A stretch of DNA of 50,109 bases from Roseburia sp. (GTDB lineage: Bacteria; Bacillota; Clostridia; Lachnospirales; Lachnospiraceae). The translations under genes and the position numbers were made by a program. Below, in pieces: positions 17,771-25,829 of the stretch. Under the pieces are notes generated by a model. That model was given only the letters and a program-made list of their open reading frames with translations. It ran no database searches and had not been told where the DNA came from. The stretch spans positions 11,827 through 61,935 of the forward strand of contig DMYD01000009.1 in assembly GCA_003483745.1 (NCBI GenBank). The letters run 5' to 3'. How positions within the stretch are numbered: the stretch's first letter is position 1; each line of letters starts with the position of its first letter.

Positions 17771-18099
17771 CCTATTGAGATTCGGGTGTCAAAAGGTGGT
17801 TCATAACTTAGCGATTGTCAAATTGCACAAAGCCGAGACTGTTTTTGTGACTTTGGGAGAAAATTAGAAAATCTTAGTATGCCTGTCTATTTACAGTAAT
17901 GTTCTGCCACGGACGGCAGAACAAGGCTTCACGAGCCATGGAAGGCTCGTTGAATGCCGTTTACGTCACTCTGTGAAAAACTGATTCAGGCATACTTAGT
18001 TTTTCTTATTTTCGGACAACGGAACAAAACAAGTTCGGTTTTGTGCAATTTGACAGACCCAAAATTGAAAACCACCTTTTGACACCCGAATCCTATTGA
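17771..18099. mobile_element. MITE-like palindromic insertion, 313 bp with 8-bp target duplication
   Basis: The element (17779-18091) is flanked by CCTATTGA on both sides (17771-17778 and 18092-18099). Its ends are inverted repeats: GGGTGTCAAAAGGTGGTT begins at 17784 and its complement ends at 18087. The inverted similarity runs inwards for about 100 bases per arm, including a shared TGTCAAATTGCACAAA block and CTTAGTATGCCTG/CAGGCATACTTAG (17873-17885 and 17987-17999). The centre holds two further perfect hairpins. No transposase or credible ORF is inside, so a partner transposase elsewhere would have to move it. A partial second copy starts at 50052. An 8-bp duplication is compatible with several DDE families, including IS256, but I cannot name the parent. 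Confidence 0.85.
17901..17950. repeat. Twin hairpins at the centre of the MITE-like element
   Basis: GTTCTGCC (17901-17908) pairs perfectly with GGCAGAAC (17915-17922) over a six-base loop. ACGAGCC (17931-17937) pairs with GGCTCGT (17944-17950) over the six-base loop ATGGAA. Together with the outer arms a transcript would fold into a long stem topped by two hairpins. The centre is more GC-rich than the arms. Confidence 0.8.
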
Positions 18100-18109
18100 T
18101 AAAAACCAG

Positions 18110-18161
18110 AAAAGCCGGAAAATCCGCAATTTATACGCATTTCCGGCTTTCTGCCTGCATA
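18110..18161 (-). terminator. Terminator of the topoisomerase IV/CPBP operon
   Basis: AAAGCCGGAAAAT (from 18111) and ATTTCCGGCTTT (to 18160) form an 11-12 bp stem. On the minus strand the right arm is followed by TCTGGTTTTT. It lies 50-100 bases past the CPBP protease stop at 18210 and abuts the target duplication of the inserted element. Confidence 0.75.
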
Positions 18162-18209
18162 TGCTGTCCATCAGTCATTTTTGTTTCATAAAATATTATT
18201 CATGCAGCT

Positions 18210-19010
18210 TTAGGCTTTCTCATCAACTCCCACATTCTTCTTCCACTTCCAGAAACTCCAGACCGCAGTGCCTGCCACCACAAGCATCACCACCGTAAAT
18301 CCAATTCCTTTCGCATCCGCCATATAGCCAAAAGACAGCCATCCTGTCTCCGCACGCACGACCGCAGCAGTGTTTGCCGCAATGTGCCCTAGTACCGGCA
18401 CATAGAAAAATCCTGTTTTTTCATATAGATATGCCAGCAGGCATCCCAAAACCGCTGCATACAAAAACTGTACCAGGTTCACATGCACCAGTCCAAAGAT
18501 CAAAGCGGAACAAATAATTGCAGGGGAGACACCCAGCATCAGTTTTAACCTCTGATAGACCACACCCCGGAATAATAATTCTTCCGCGATTGGGATCAGA
18601 AAACAGGAACCAAGTAACTCATAAACTGCCGTTCCCGCAAAAAAAGCCTGATTTGCAGTCTGAAACCCTTCAGAGGTCTGGATCAGCGGTGTCATTGCAA
18701 TGATATTGTTAACTGCAATTCCAAGTGCAGACACAGACACAACCGTTACCGCAATATAGATCATCTGCTCGCTTCCCAGCTTAAACTTCTTTTGTCCGTA
18801 AACAGTATCGCGGATATTTTTGTCTGCCATATAATATTTTAATATGGCGGGAATCGTAACCGCTGCGCAGACAAGCTGACGCAGCATATAAGTCTCATCT
18901 GCATTGCCAAGAAGCATCTCCAATGCAAAATAACAGAGGCTTGACACTACATAGTAAATTCCAATCGGATAAATGATCTGCCAGATCTGGTAACCTTTTG
19001 TCTGTTTCAT
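18210..19010 (-). CDS. CPBP-family intramembrane glutamic protease
   Basis: A 266-residue multi-pass membrane protein (about seven helices) of the CPBP/Abi family, related to Rce1-type prenyl-protein proteases. The three catalytic motifs are visible: EELLFRGVVYQR (EExxxR) near residue 142, IFGLVHVN (FxxxH) near 170 and LGHIAANTAAV (HxxxN) near 207. The start codon overlaps the parC stop as ATGA, so it is translationally coupled to topoisomerase IV. In other bacteria members act in bacteriocin self-immunity or protein processing; nothing here points to a substrate. The terminator at 18110-18161 ends the transcript. Confidence 0.88.
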   Translation of the reverse strand: MKQTKGYQIWQIIYPIGIYYVVSSLCYFALEMLLGNADETYMLRQLVCAAVTIPAILKYYMADKNIRDTVYGQKKFKLGSEQMIYIAVTVVSVSALGIAVNNIIAMTPLIQTSEGFQTANQAFFAGTAVYELLGSCFLIPIAEELLFRGVVYQRLKLMLGVSPAIICSALIFGLVHVNLVQFLYAAVLGCLLAYLYEKTGFFYVPVLGHIAANTAAVVRAETGWLSFGYMADAKGIGFTVVMLVVAGTAVWSFWKWKKNVGVDEKA

Positions 19011-21244
19011 CGTTTGGTTCCCTTCGTATCACGTCCCGCAGTGCGCAGGCGGTTAAGTGCCACTTCTTTGCCTTTTACTTCAATGTTTAACGAATCTTCC
19101 GCGTTCAGAAGATAAATCGCCGTAAGCGCATCACCGGCACCTAATTTCATGCCGCGCACACCGACTGCTCCCTTTTTCTTTTCCGGGATACTTGAAATAT
19201 CGATCCGCAGGAAAAAGTCTTTTTCAGATTGCATGACAAGTGTTTCTTCCAGTGCAAGTGCCTGCACAAAGATCAGCTCATCGCCCTCATTTAATTTCGT
19301 CGCAGCCGTAGTACGTTTTGCAACATCAAACTCGCTTCCGTCTACCACTTTAAGCATTGCGGATTTCGTTCCAAACAATACCTGGGAGCGGCTGATCGCT
19401 GCAAGGTTTGTGATATAAACAAAACTTTCCTCACTGCTGTTATAATTGCTTAAATTGTCAATCGGTGTTCCCTTGTCACGGAATTTTCCATATGGCAGAT
19501 CTAACACCTTTAACAAATGCATCTGCCCTTTATTCGTAAAAATACAGATCTTGTCCGTGTTCTTGCAGGTCAGGATGTAGCGGTTTTCCGTGTTCGCTGC
19601 CTCCTTATTTCTCTCATAAGTCGCAACATCCACAGTTTTTGCATATCCAAAACGATCCATAAGGAATACGACATCCATTTCCTCAATCTTCTTTTCCACA
19701 ACAACTGCTTCTTCCAAGTTGTCGATCACTGTTTTTCTTGGCTTTGCATACTCTTTCTTAAAGTTCTCCAGTTCTTTAATGATAACTTTAGCCATAGCCG
19801 CACGACTGCCTAAAATATCCTCATATTTTGCGATATTTTTCAGTGTCTCGTCATGATCTTTTAAGAGTGCTTCGAGTTCGAGTCCGATTAATTTCTGCAG
19901 ACGCATCTCAAGGATTGCCGTGGTCTGTCTCTCTGTAAAACGAAGTTTTGCAGCGTCTCTCTTAGACTGTTCGGATTTAAAATTGATGTTATCTGTGATA
20001 CCGTCGGTTAAACAGGCTCTCGCATCTTTCACATTTTTACTTCCGCGCAGGATCTCTATGATCAGGTCAATGACATCCGTTGCCTTAATGAGGCCTTCCT
20101 GAATCTCCTTTTTGTCGCGCTCTTTTGCAAGAAGTGTCTGGTATTTGCGTGTTGCAAGCTCATACTGGAAATTCACATGATGGCGGATGATCGGAACGAT
20201 TCCCATAGTTTCCGGTTTTCCATCCGCTACCGCTAACATGTTGACTCCAAATGTATCTTCCAGTTTTGTTTTCTTGTAGAGAAGGTTTTTTAAATTTTCA
20301 ACATCCGCACCCTTTTTTAATTCAAGTACAATACGGATTCCCTCTTTTGAGGACTGGTTTGTGATATCCACGATATCAGAAGTTTTCTTTGTCTCAACGA
20401 GGCTGTAGATATCGTTTAAAAACTTTCCGATATTAGCACCGATCATGGTGTACGGGATCTCTGTGATCACAAGCCGGTCTTTTCCGCCTTTTCCTTTTTC
20501 AACCTCAACTTTACCGCGGATCTTGATCTTTCCCATACCGGTTGAATAGACAGCTAACAGCTCGTCTTTATTTGCAACGATACCCCCTGTCGGGAAGTCA
20601 GGTCCCGGGATATACTGCATCATCTGTTCGGTATTAATATCCGGATCTTTCATGTATGCGATCACACCATCGATTACCTCACCAAAATTATGTGGCGGAA
20701 TGCTTGTGGTCATACCAACAGCAATACCCTCTGCACCGTTTAAAAGCAGGTTTGGCACTTTAACCGGAAGTACTTCCGGCTCTTTTTCTGTCTCATCAAA
20801 GTTTGGGACAAAATTTACAACGTCTTTATCTAAGTCCGCTAAATATGCTTCCTGTGTGATCTTCTGTAAACGCGCCTCCGTGTAACGCATTGCAGCAGCG
20901 CCATCTCCCTCGATGGAACCAAAATTACCATGTCCATCCACAAGAGGCAGACCTTTCTTAAAATCCTGTGCCATCACAACAAGTGCATCATAGATGGAAC
21001 TGTCACCATGCGGATGATACTTACCCATCGTATCACCGACAATACGCGCACACTTACGGTACGGCTTGTCATAACGGATACCAAGTTCATACATATCGTA
21101 GAGCGTTCTTCTCTGCACCGGCTTTAAACCATCCCTCACATCCGGGAGCGCACGCGCAATGATAACGCTCATGGCATAATCAATATAAGATTTCTGCATC
21201 AATTCTGCATATTCGGTGCGGATAATCTGTTCTTCCTGATTCAT
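19007..21244 (-). CDS. parC: DNA topoisomerase IV subunit A
   Basis: The DNA-breaking subunit of a type IIA topoisomerase, about 745 residues. The start at 21244 has GAGGA upstream; an ATG at 21256 adds four residues without a ribosome site. The quinolone-region segment YHPHGDSSIYDALVVMAQDF and the active-site tyrosine in AAMRYTEARL are present near residues 75-120. A C-terminal beta-pinwheel follows, but it lacks the QRRGGKG GyrA box, which favours ParC (chromosome decatenation) over GyrA. It sits 5-17 bases after parE and forms the ParC2ParE2 enzyme with it. Operon: PucR-type regulator, parE, parC, CPBP protease. Confidence 0.88.
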   Translation of the reverse strand: MNQEEQIIRTEYAELMQKSYIDYAMSVIIARALPDVRDGLKPVQRRTLYDMYELGIRYDKPYRKCARIVGDTMGKYHPHGDSSIYDALVVMAQDFKKGLPLVDGHGNFGSIEGDGAAAMRYTEARLQKITQEAYLADLDKDVVNFVPNFDETEKEPEVLPVKVPNLLLNGAEGIAVGMTTSIPPHNFGEVIDGVIAYMKDPDINTEQMMQYIPGPDFPTGGIVANKDELLAVYSTGMGKIKIRGKVEVEKGKGGKDRLVITEIPYTMIGANIGKFLNDIYSLVETKKTSDIVDITNQSSKEGIRIVLELKKGADVENLKNLLYKKTKLEDTFGVNMLAVADGKPETMGIVPIIRHHVNFQYELATRKYQTLLAKERDKKEIQEGLIKATDVIDLIIEILRGSKNVKDARACLTDGITDNINFKSEQSKRDAAKLRFTERQTTAILEMRLQKLIGLELEALLKDHDETLKNIAKYEDILGSRAAMAKVIIKELENFKKEYAKPRKTVIDNLEEAVVVEKKIEEMDVVFLMDRFGYAKTVDVATYERNKEAANTENRYILTCKNTDKICIFTNKGQMHLLKVLDLPYGKFRDKGTPIDNLSNYNSSEESFVYITNLAAISRSQVLFGTKSAMLKVVDGSEFDVAKRTTAATKLNEGDELIFVQALALEETLVMQSEKDFFLRIDISSIPEKKKGAVGVRGMKLGAGDALTAIYLLNAEDSLNIEVKGKEVALNRLRTAGRDTKGTKR

Positions 21245-21261
21245 AGTAATCCTCATTTCTA

Positions 21262-23184
21262 TCAGATATCAAGTGCTGCATCCTGCGCATGTTCATAGAT
21301 AAACATCTTGCGCGGCGGCACATCATTTCCCATCAAAAGTTCCGTAATATCGGACGCCATACGTCCGTCCTCAATCTCGATGCGTTTTAAAATCCTGGTT
21401 TCCGGGTTTAAAGTTGTCTCCCAGAGCTGTTCTGCATCCATCTCACCGAGACCTTTATAACGCTGCAGGGTAAAATTACTCTTATGATTCTTACGGTACC
21501 GCTCTAAGGCAGCATCATCATAGAGATATTCTTCCTCCCCTTTTGTAGGAATTGCTTTATATAACGGCGGCATTGCCACATAGACATGTCCCTCATAGAT
21601 CAGTTCCGGCATGAAACGGTAAAACAGTGTCAGAAGCAGTGTGGATATATGTGCTCCATCGACATCGGCATCCGCCATAATAATAATCTTGTCATAGCGC
21701 AGTTTCGTGATATCAAAATCATTGCCATAGCCTTCGGAAAAACCACAGCCAAACGCATTGATCATCGTCTTGATCTCTGCATTTGCAAGCACCTTGTCGA
21801 TACTTGCCTTTTCAACATTTAAAATCTTACCACGGATCGGCAGGATTGCCTGGAAATTACGGTCACGCGCTGTCTTTGCAGATCCTCCCGCAGAATCTCC
21901 CTCAACAATAAAAATCTCACAGATCGACGCATCCCTGCTCTCACAGTTGGCAAGTTTTCCATTGGAATCAAAAGAAAACTTCTGTTTTGTCAGAAGGTTT
22001 GTCTTTGCGCGCTCCTCGGTCTTACGGATTTTCGCTGCCTTTTCCGCACAGGAAATCACAGTTTTCAATACTTCTAAATTTTTATCGAAATAAAGCTGTA
22101 TCTCGTCTCCGGTCACTTTTGCCGTGACACGCGCCGCATCCTGGTTGTCTAGTTTCGTCTTGGTCTGTCCCTCAAAACGCGGATCCGGGTGTTTGATGGA
22201 CACGATTGCCGTCATACCGTTGCGGACATCTGCTCCCGTAAAATTAGAATCCTTTTCCTTTAGAATGCCAAGTTCCCTTGCGTAGGAATTGATGACTGTG
22301 GTAAACACTGTCTTAAATCCTGTAATATGCGTACCACCCTCCGCATTAAAAATATTGTTACAAAATCCTAAAATATTTTCATGGAATTCATTGGTATACT
22401 GAAATGCCGCCTCAACGGTGATACCGTCCTGCTCGCCCTTAAAGTAGACCACATCGTGAAGCACCTCATTTTTTTTGTTCAGATCCTTGACAAAACCAAT
22501 GATGCCCTCCTCCTCATGATATACAATATGCTCTACTTCCGGTCCACGTTTGTCCTCATAAATGATCGTCAGCGCCGGATTTAAGTATGCTGTCTCATGC
22601 ATACGGCTTTTTACTTCGTCCTCTTTAAATCTGGTTTTTTCAAAAATCTCCGGATCCGGAAGGAAATTAACCTTTGTACCGGTCTTTTTCGTCTTTCCGA
22701 TGGTTGGTAACAGTCCATTTTCCAGTTCAACCACCGGAATACCGCGCTCATAGCCATCATGATGAATATAACCATCACGGCTGATCCAGACATCCATATG
22801 TGTCGATAACGCATTTACAACAGAAGAACCGACGCCGTGCAGACCACCACTGGTCTTATAAGCGGAATCATCAAACTTTCCTCCTGCATGCAATGTCGTA
22901 TAAACAATACGTGCCGCCGAAACTCCCTTTGCATGCATACCGACCGGAACCCCTCGTCCGTTATCCTCAACGGTACAGGAACCATCTGCCTCTAATGTTA
23001 CACGGATCGTATCGCAGGCTCCCGCAAGGTGCTCATCCACTGCATTGTCCACGATCTCATAAATCAGGTGATTCAAACCTTTCCGCGAAACACTTCCGAT
23101 ATACATTCCCGGTCTTTTTCTTACCGCTTCAAGCCCTTCGAGAACGGAAATACTGCTCTCGTCATAGCCGCCTGTCTTTGCCAT
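21262..23184 (-). CDS. parE: DNA topoisomerase IV subunit B
   Basis: The 640-residue ATPase subunit. The GHKL ATP site shows EIVDNAVDEH (catalytic Glu/Asn), VEDNGRGVPVG and GGLHGVGSSVVNALS in the first 130 residues. The transducer follows, then the TOPRIM domain with FIVEGDSAGGSAK near residue 420 and IIMADADVDGAHI near 495, and a C-terminal QRYKGLGEMDAEQLWETTL near 575. The ATG is preceded by AGGAAAGGGAAG. The pairing with a GyrA-box-free A subunit favours ParE; alone the sequence could be GyrB. Cytoplasmic, cotranscribed with the regulator upstream (47-base gap) and parC downstream. Confidence 0.88.
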   Translation of the reverse strand: MAKTGGYDESSISVLEGLEAVRKRPGMYIGSVSRKGLNHLIYEIVDNAVDEHLAGACDTIRVTLEADGSCTVEDNGRGVPVGMHAKGVSAARIVYTTLHAGGKFDDSAYKTSGGLHGVGSSVVNALSTHMDVWISRDGYIHHDGYERGIPVVELENGLLPTIGKTKKTGTKVNFLPDPEIFEKTRFKEDEVKSRMHETAYLNPALTIIYEDKRGPEVEHIVYHEEEGIIGFVKDLNKKNEVLHDVVYFKGEQDGITVEAAFQYTNEFHENILGFCNNIFNAEGGTHITGFKTVFTTVINSYARELGILKEKDSNFTGADVRNGMTAIVSIKHPDPRFEGQTKTKLDNQDAARVTAKVTGDEIQLYFDKNLEVLKTVISCAEKAAKIRKTEERAKTNLLTKQKFSFDSNGKLANCESRDASICEIFIVEGDSAGGSAKTARDRNFQAILPIRGKILNVEKASIDKVLANAEIKTMINAFGCGFSEGYGNDFDITKLRYDKIIIMADADVDGAHISTLLLTLFYRFMPELIYEGHVYVAMPPLYKAIPTKGEEEYLYDDAALERYRKNHKSNFTLQRYKGLGEMDAEQLWETTLNPETRILKRIEIEDGRMASDITELLMGNDVPPRKMFIYEHAQDAALDI

Positions 23185-23231
23185 TTCTTTCTTCCCTTTC
23201 CTGCTAAATCTATTCCTTTTACACTAAATTT

Positions 23232-24326
23232 CTATCTCTGATCCGTATCCTGACGCCTTGCATACTGCATATGTGAAATAACCATCAGTGCAAGCTTAAA
23301 AGTCATTGCATCGTCAAATTTACGGATATCAAGTCCGATGATTTTTTCTAACCGCTCTAAACGGTACACTAAAGTATTTCTGTGTACGTAAAGCTGTCTG
23401 GCTGTCTCTGAAATGTTCAGATTGTTTTCAAAAAATTTCTGTATCGTCGTCGTTGTCTCTTCATTAAAAATATCCGGGATCTCATCCCCAAACACCTCGT
23501 GAATAAACATCTCACAAAGACTCATCGGAAGCTGGTAGATCAGACGTCCAATTCCAAGATACCGGTATGCGATCGTCTCTTTTTCCGCATAAAAAATTCT
23601 TCCGACCTCAAGTGCCATCTTTGCTTCCTGATAAGATTTTGCAATATCCGGCAGATTATTTACCTGATTGCCGTAACCTACCCTTACACGTACCATCGCC
23701 TCCGTGTGCATATTATCCACGATCATATCGGCTAATTTCTGTAATTCATCCTCACTCTTAATATCGCGGGCATCTTTGATCAGAACAATACTCTGTTCAT
23801 CCACTTCGGTCACATAATCGCGCATTTTGGTTGCAAAAAGATTTTTCACAAGTTCTACTGCTGTGGAATCCTTTTTATCTTCTAAATCAATCACATAGAC
23901 CACACGCTCCGCCTGCTCTATATGAAGCTTCTGTGCCTTATTGTACATATCTACGACCAACATATTTCCAAGCAGGATATTCTGCATGAAATTGTTGCGG
24001 TCAAACTGCTCCATATAGGCAGCAGCAAGGTTTCTGATCTGGCAGACTGCAAGACGTCCCACCATATAAGCATCCTCTGCCTGTGATTTGGTCAGCAGAA
24101 TATATTCTATCTCTCCATCAACGATCACCTTAAAAAAATGATATCCTGAGAGCATCTGGCTCTCCGCCATGGAATCTGCAAAAGATGTGATTGCACCTTC
24201 TAAATCTCCCTCCGGCTCAAATGTTGCTGCAACCGGCTTTCCTTTTTCCGTGTAAAGCGCAAGATCAATTCTCGATATATCCTTTATCTCATCAAGTGCT
24301 GTCTGTATTTTATGGTTTGAAATCAT
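23232..24326 (-). CDS. PucR/CdaR-type transcriptional regulator
   Basis: A transcription factor of about 364 residues. The ATG at 24326 has AAAGGAAA upstream; an ATG at 24368 would fall in the promoter leader. The N-terminal 130 residues resemble a CdaR-type sugar-diacid sensing domain (ISRIDLALYTEKGKPVAA), the middle is a GGDEF-like fold seen in the family, and the C-terminal HTH_30 is clear (NISETARQLYVHRNTLVYRLERLEK). Such proteins usually control neighbouring catabolic genes, but here the neighbour is topoisomerase IV, 47 bases downstream, with no carbohydrate gene in the transcript. Its regulon cannot be told from this window. Confidence 0.82.
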   Translation of the reverse strand: MISNHKIQTALDEIKDISRIDLALYTEKGKPVAATFEPEGDLEGAITSFADSMAESQMLSGYHFFKVIVDGEIEYILLTKSQAEDAYMVGRLAVCQIRNLAAAYMEQFDRNNFMQNILLGNMLVVDMYNKAQKLHIEQAERVVYVIDLEDKKDSTAVELVKNLFATKMRDYVTEVDEQSIVLIKDARDIKSEDELQKLADMIVDNMHTEAMVRVRVGYGNQVNNLPDIAKSYQEAKMALEVGRIFYAEKETIAYRYLGIGRLIYQLPMSLCEMFIHEVFGDEIPDIFNEETTTTIQKFFENNLNISETARQLYVHRNTLVYRLERLEKIIGLDIRKFDDAMTFKLALMVISHMQYARRQDTDQR

Positions 24327-24379
24327 AATCTGTTTCCTTTCCGATATCTCCCCTTCGTCTAGTTCCACCCATCATCCGA

Positions 24380-24408
24380 TCTATAATTTCATCCTTACTG
24401 ACGAACAA
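24380..24408 (-). promoter_or_regulatory. Promoter of the regulator-parE-parC operon
   Basis: TTGTTC (24403-24408) and TATAGA (24380-24385) on the minus strand, 17-base spacer. The -35 box touches the terminator of the gene upstream, leaving about a 45-base leader to the ATG at 24326. Confidence 0.45.
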
Positions 24409-24437
24409 AAACTGGGTACATCACTGTACCCAGTTTT
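24407..24437. terminator. Intrinsic terminator after the MsmK-type ATPase gene
   Basis: AAAACTGGGTACA and TGTACCCAGTTTT (24425-24437) form a perfect stem over a four-base loop. T-rich tails on both sides make it usable in both directions; its role is to end leftward transcription from the gene ending at 24471. Confidence 0.9.
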
Positions 24438-24470
24438 ATTTTAAATGATGTTCTGTTTAATTTTACCGAA

Positions 24471-25583
24471 TTAGTTGGTAATTGTCAATTCTGTTTCTTT
24501 GTCGAAAACATGAATCTTCTCAGGATCAATAGCAAGTTTGATGTGATCTCCCATACGTGCTGTTGTTCTAGAATCAACTTTTGCAGTCATGCTTGTGCCT
24601 GCTGCTTTGAAGTATAATAATACCTCAGAACCTAATAACTCGTATCCTGTTACATCAGCCTCGAATGAGCAGTCTTTGTGTGCTTCGATCTCGATCTCGG
24701 AATCTCCGATATCCTCCGGTCTGATACCCATAACAACAGTTTTTCCGTTGCATCCTGCATCTGCAAGTTTCTTTGCTTTTGCTGGTGGTAATACGATTGT
24801 TGTGTTATCGAATGTAAGAGAAACTTTGTCTCCCTCTACTTTACATTTTGTATCGATGAAGTTCATCTGCGGAGAACCAATGAATCCTGCAACGAATAAG
24901 TTGTTCGGCTCATTGTATAATTTCTGCGGAGAATCAACCTGCATGATAACACCATCTTTTAATACAACGATTCTGGTACCAAGTGTCATAGCCTCGGTCT
25001 GATCATGTGTTACATAGATGATAGTTGCTTTTAATCTGTTATGTAAAGAAGCGATCTCAGAACGCATCTGTACACGAAGTTTTGCATCCAGGTTGGATAA
25101 CGGCTCATCCATAAGGAATACCTTAGGATTACGAACGATGGCACGCCCCATAGCAACACGCTGTCTCTGTCCACCGGATAAAGCCTTTGGTTTACGATCT
25201 AATAATTTCTCAAGGTCAAGAATCTTAGCTGCTTCTTCAACTTTTCTCTTGATTTCATCCTTCGGAACTTTTCTTAATTTTAATCCGAATGCCATGTTAT
25301 CGAAAACAGTCATATGAGGATACAGAGCGTAGTTCTGGAATACCATTGCGATATCTCTGTCTTTTGGCTCAACATCGTTCATGAGCTTTCCGTCGATATA
25401 GAACTCACCAGAGGAGATCTCCTCAAGTCCGGCGATCATACGAAGTGTAGTAGATTTACCACATCCGGATGGTCCTACGAAAATGATGAACTCCTGATCT
25501 TCTACTTCAAGGTTGAAATCCTTAACAGCCTCAAAGCCGTTTGGATAAACTTTGCAAATGTTTTTTAATGATAAACTTGCCAT
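24471..25583 (-). CDS. msmK: MsmK/UgpC-type ABC transporter ATP-binding protein
   Basis: A 370-residue carbohydrate-importer ATPase of the MalK/MsmK/UgpC group. It carries Walker A GPSGCGKST near residue 37, the signature LSGGQRQR, Walker B VFLMDEPLSNLD and a C-terminal TOBE/OB extension (GIRPEDIGDSEIEIEA) typical of regulated MalK-like subunits. A strong AGGAGG lies 11 bases before the ATG. There are no permease or binding-protein genes near it, as expected for a housekeeping ATPase shared by several CUT1 sugar importers in Firmicutes. It is monocistronic: a terminator lies at 24407-24437, and a long hairpin upstream separates it from the SDR gene. Confidence 0.93.
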   Translation of the reverse strand: MASLSLKNICKVYPNGFEAVKDFNLEVEDQEFIIFVGPSGCGKSTTLRMIAGLEEISSGEFYIDGKLMNDVEPKDRDIAMVFQNYALYPHMTVFDNMAFGLKLRKVPKDEIKRKVEEAAKILDLEKLLDRKPKALSGGQRQRVAMGRAIVRNPKVFLMDEPLSNLDAKLRVQMRSEIASLHNRLKATIIYVTHDQTEAMTLGTRIVVLKDGVIMQVDSPQKLYNEPNNLFVAGFIGSPQMNFIDTKCKVEGDKVSLTFDNTTIVLPPAKAKKLADAGCNGKTVVMGIRPEDIGDSEIEIEAHKDCSFEADVTGYELLGSEVLLYFKAAGTSMTAKVDSRTTARMGDHIKLAIDPEKIHVFDKETELTITN

Positions 25584-25637
25584 TGGTCTAAATACCTCCT
25601 GATATTTGTGTTTCGTTATTTGATAACTATACTATAC

Positions 25638-25723
25638 AAAAAAGATGCAAAAAGCACCATATGTCTCCTACACAAAGAATTTTTGTTTTTCTTGTAGGAT
25701 GTCACAGTGCTTTATGCATCTTT
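25638..25723 (-). terminator. Long 83-base hairpin between the SDR and MsmK genes
   Basis: Nested pairing is seen: AAAGATGCA (25641-25649) with TGCATCTTT (25715-25723), AAAGCAC (25651-25657) with GTGCTTT (25707-25713), and TCCTACA (25666-25672) with TGTAGGA (25693-25699), closing on an A/T-rich loop. On the minus strand it ends with six U, so it can terminate the long operon ending in the SDR gene. A TTGACG/CATAAA promoter-like pair (about 25717-25745) overlaps its start, so it could also sit in the msmK leader and act as an attenuator. The rest of 25584-25829 shows nothing further. Confidence 0.6.
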
Positions 25724-25829
25724 CTCCTGTTTTCGTCAAACTGACGGCTTTTCCACCAAAAACTGTACAGATTGACGAACACAGACGTTCTTCTTTTTTA
25801 TAAAAAGTTTATTTTATGATCCACAGCCA

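Noticed and set aside
17986..18171. 61-codon frame inside the palindromic element
   Set aside because: It runs through the inverted arm and the adjacent terminator, has no ribosome site and no family similarity; not a transposase remnant.
19007..23184. Assignment of the type IIA topoisomerase pair as gyrase
   Set aside because: The A subunit lacks the QRRGGKG box of GyrA and has a ParC-like length, so topoisomerase IV is preferred. A search against both families would settle it.
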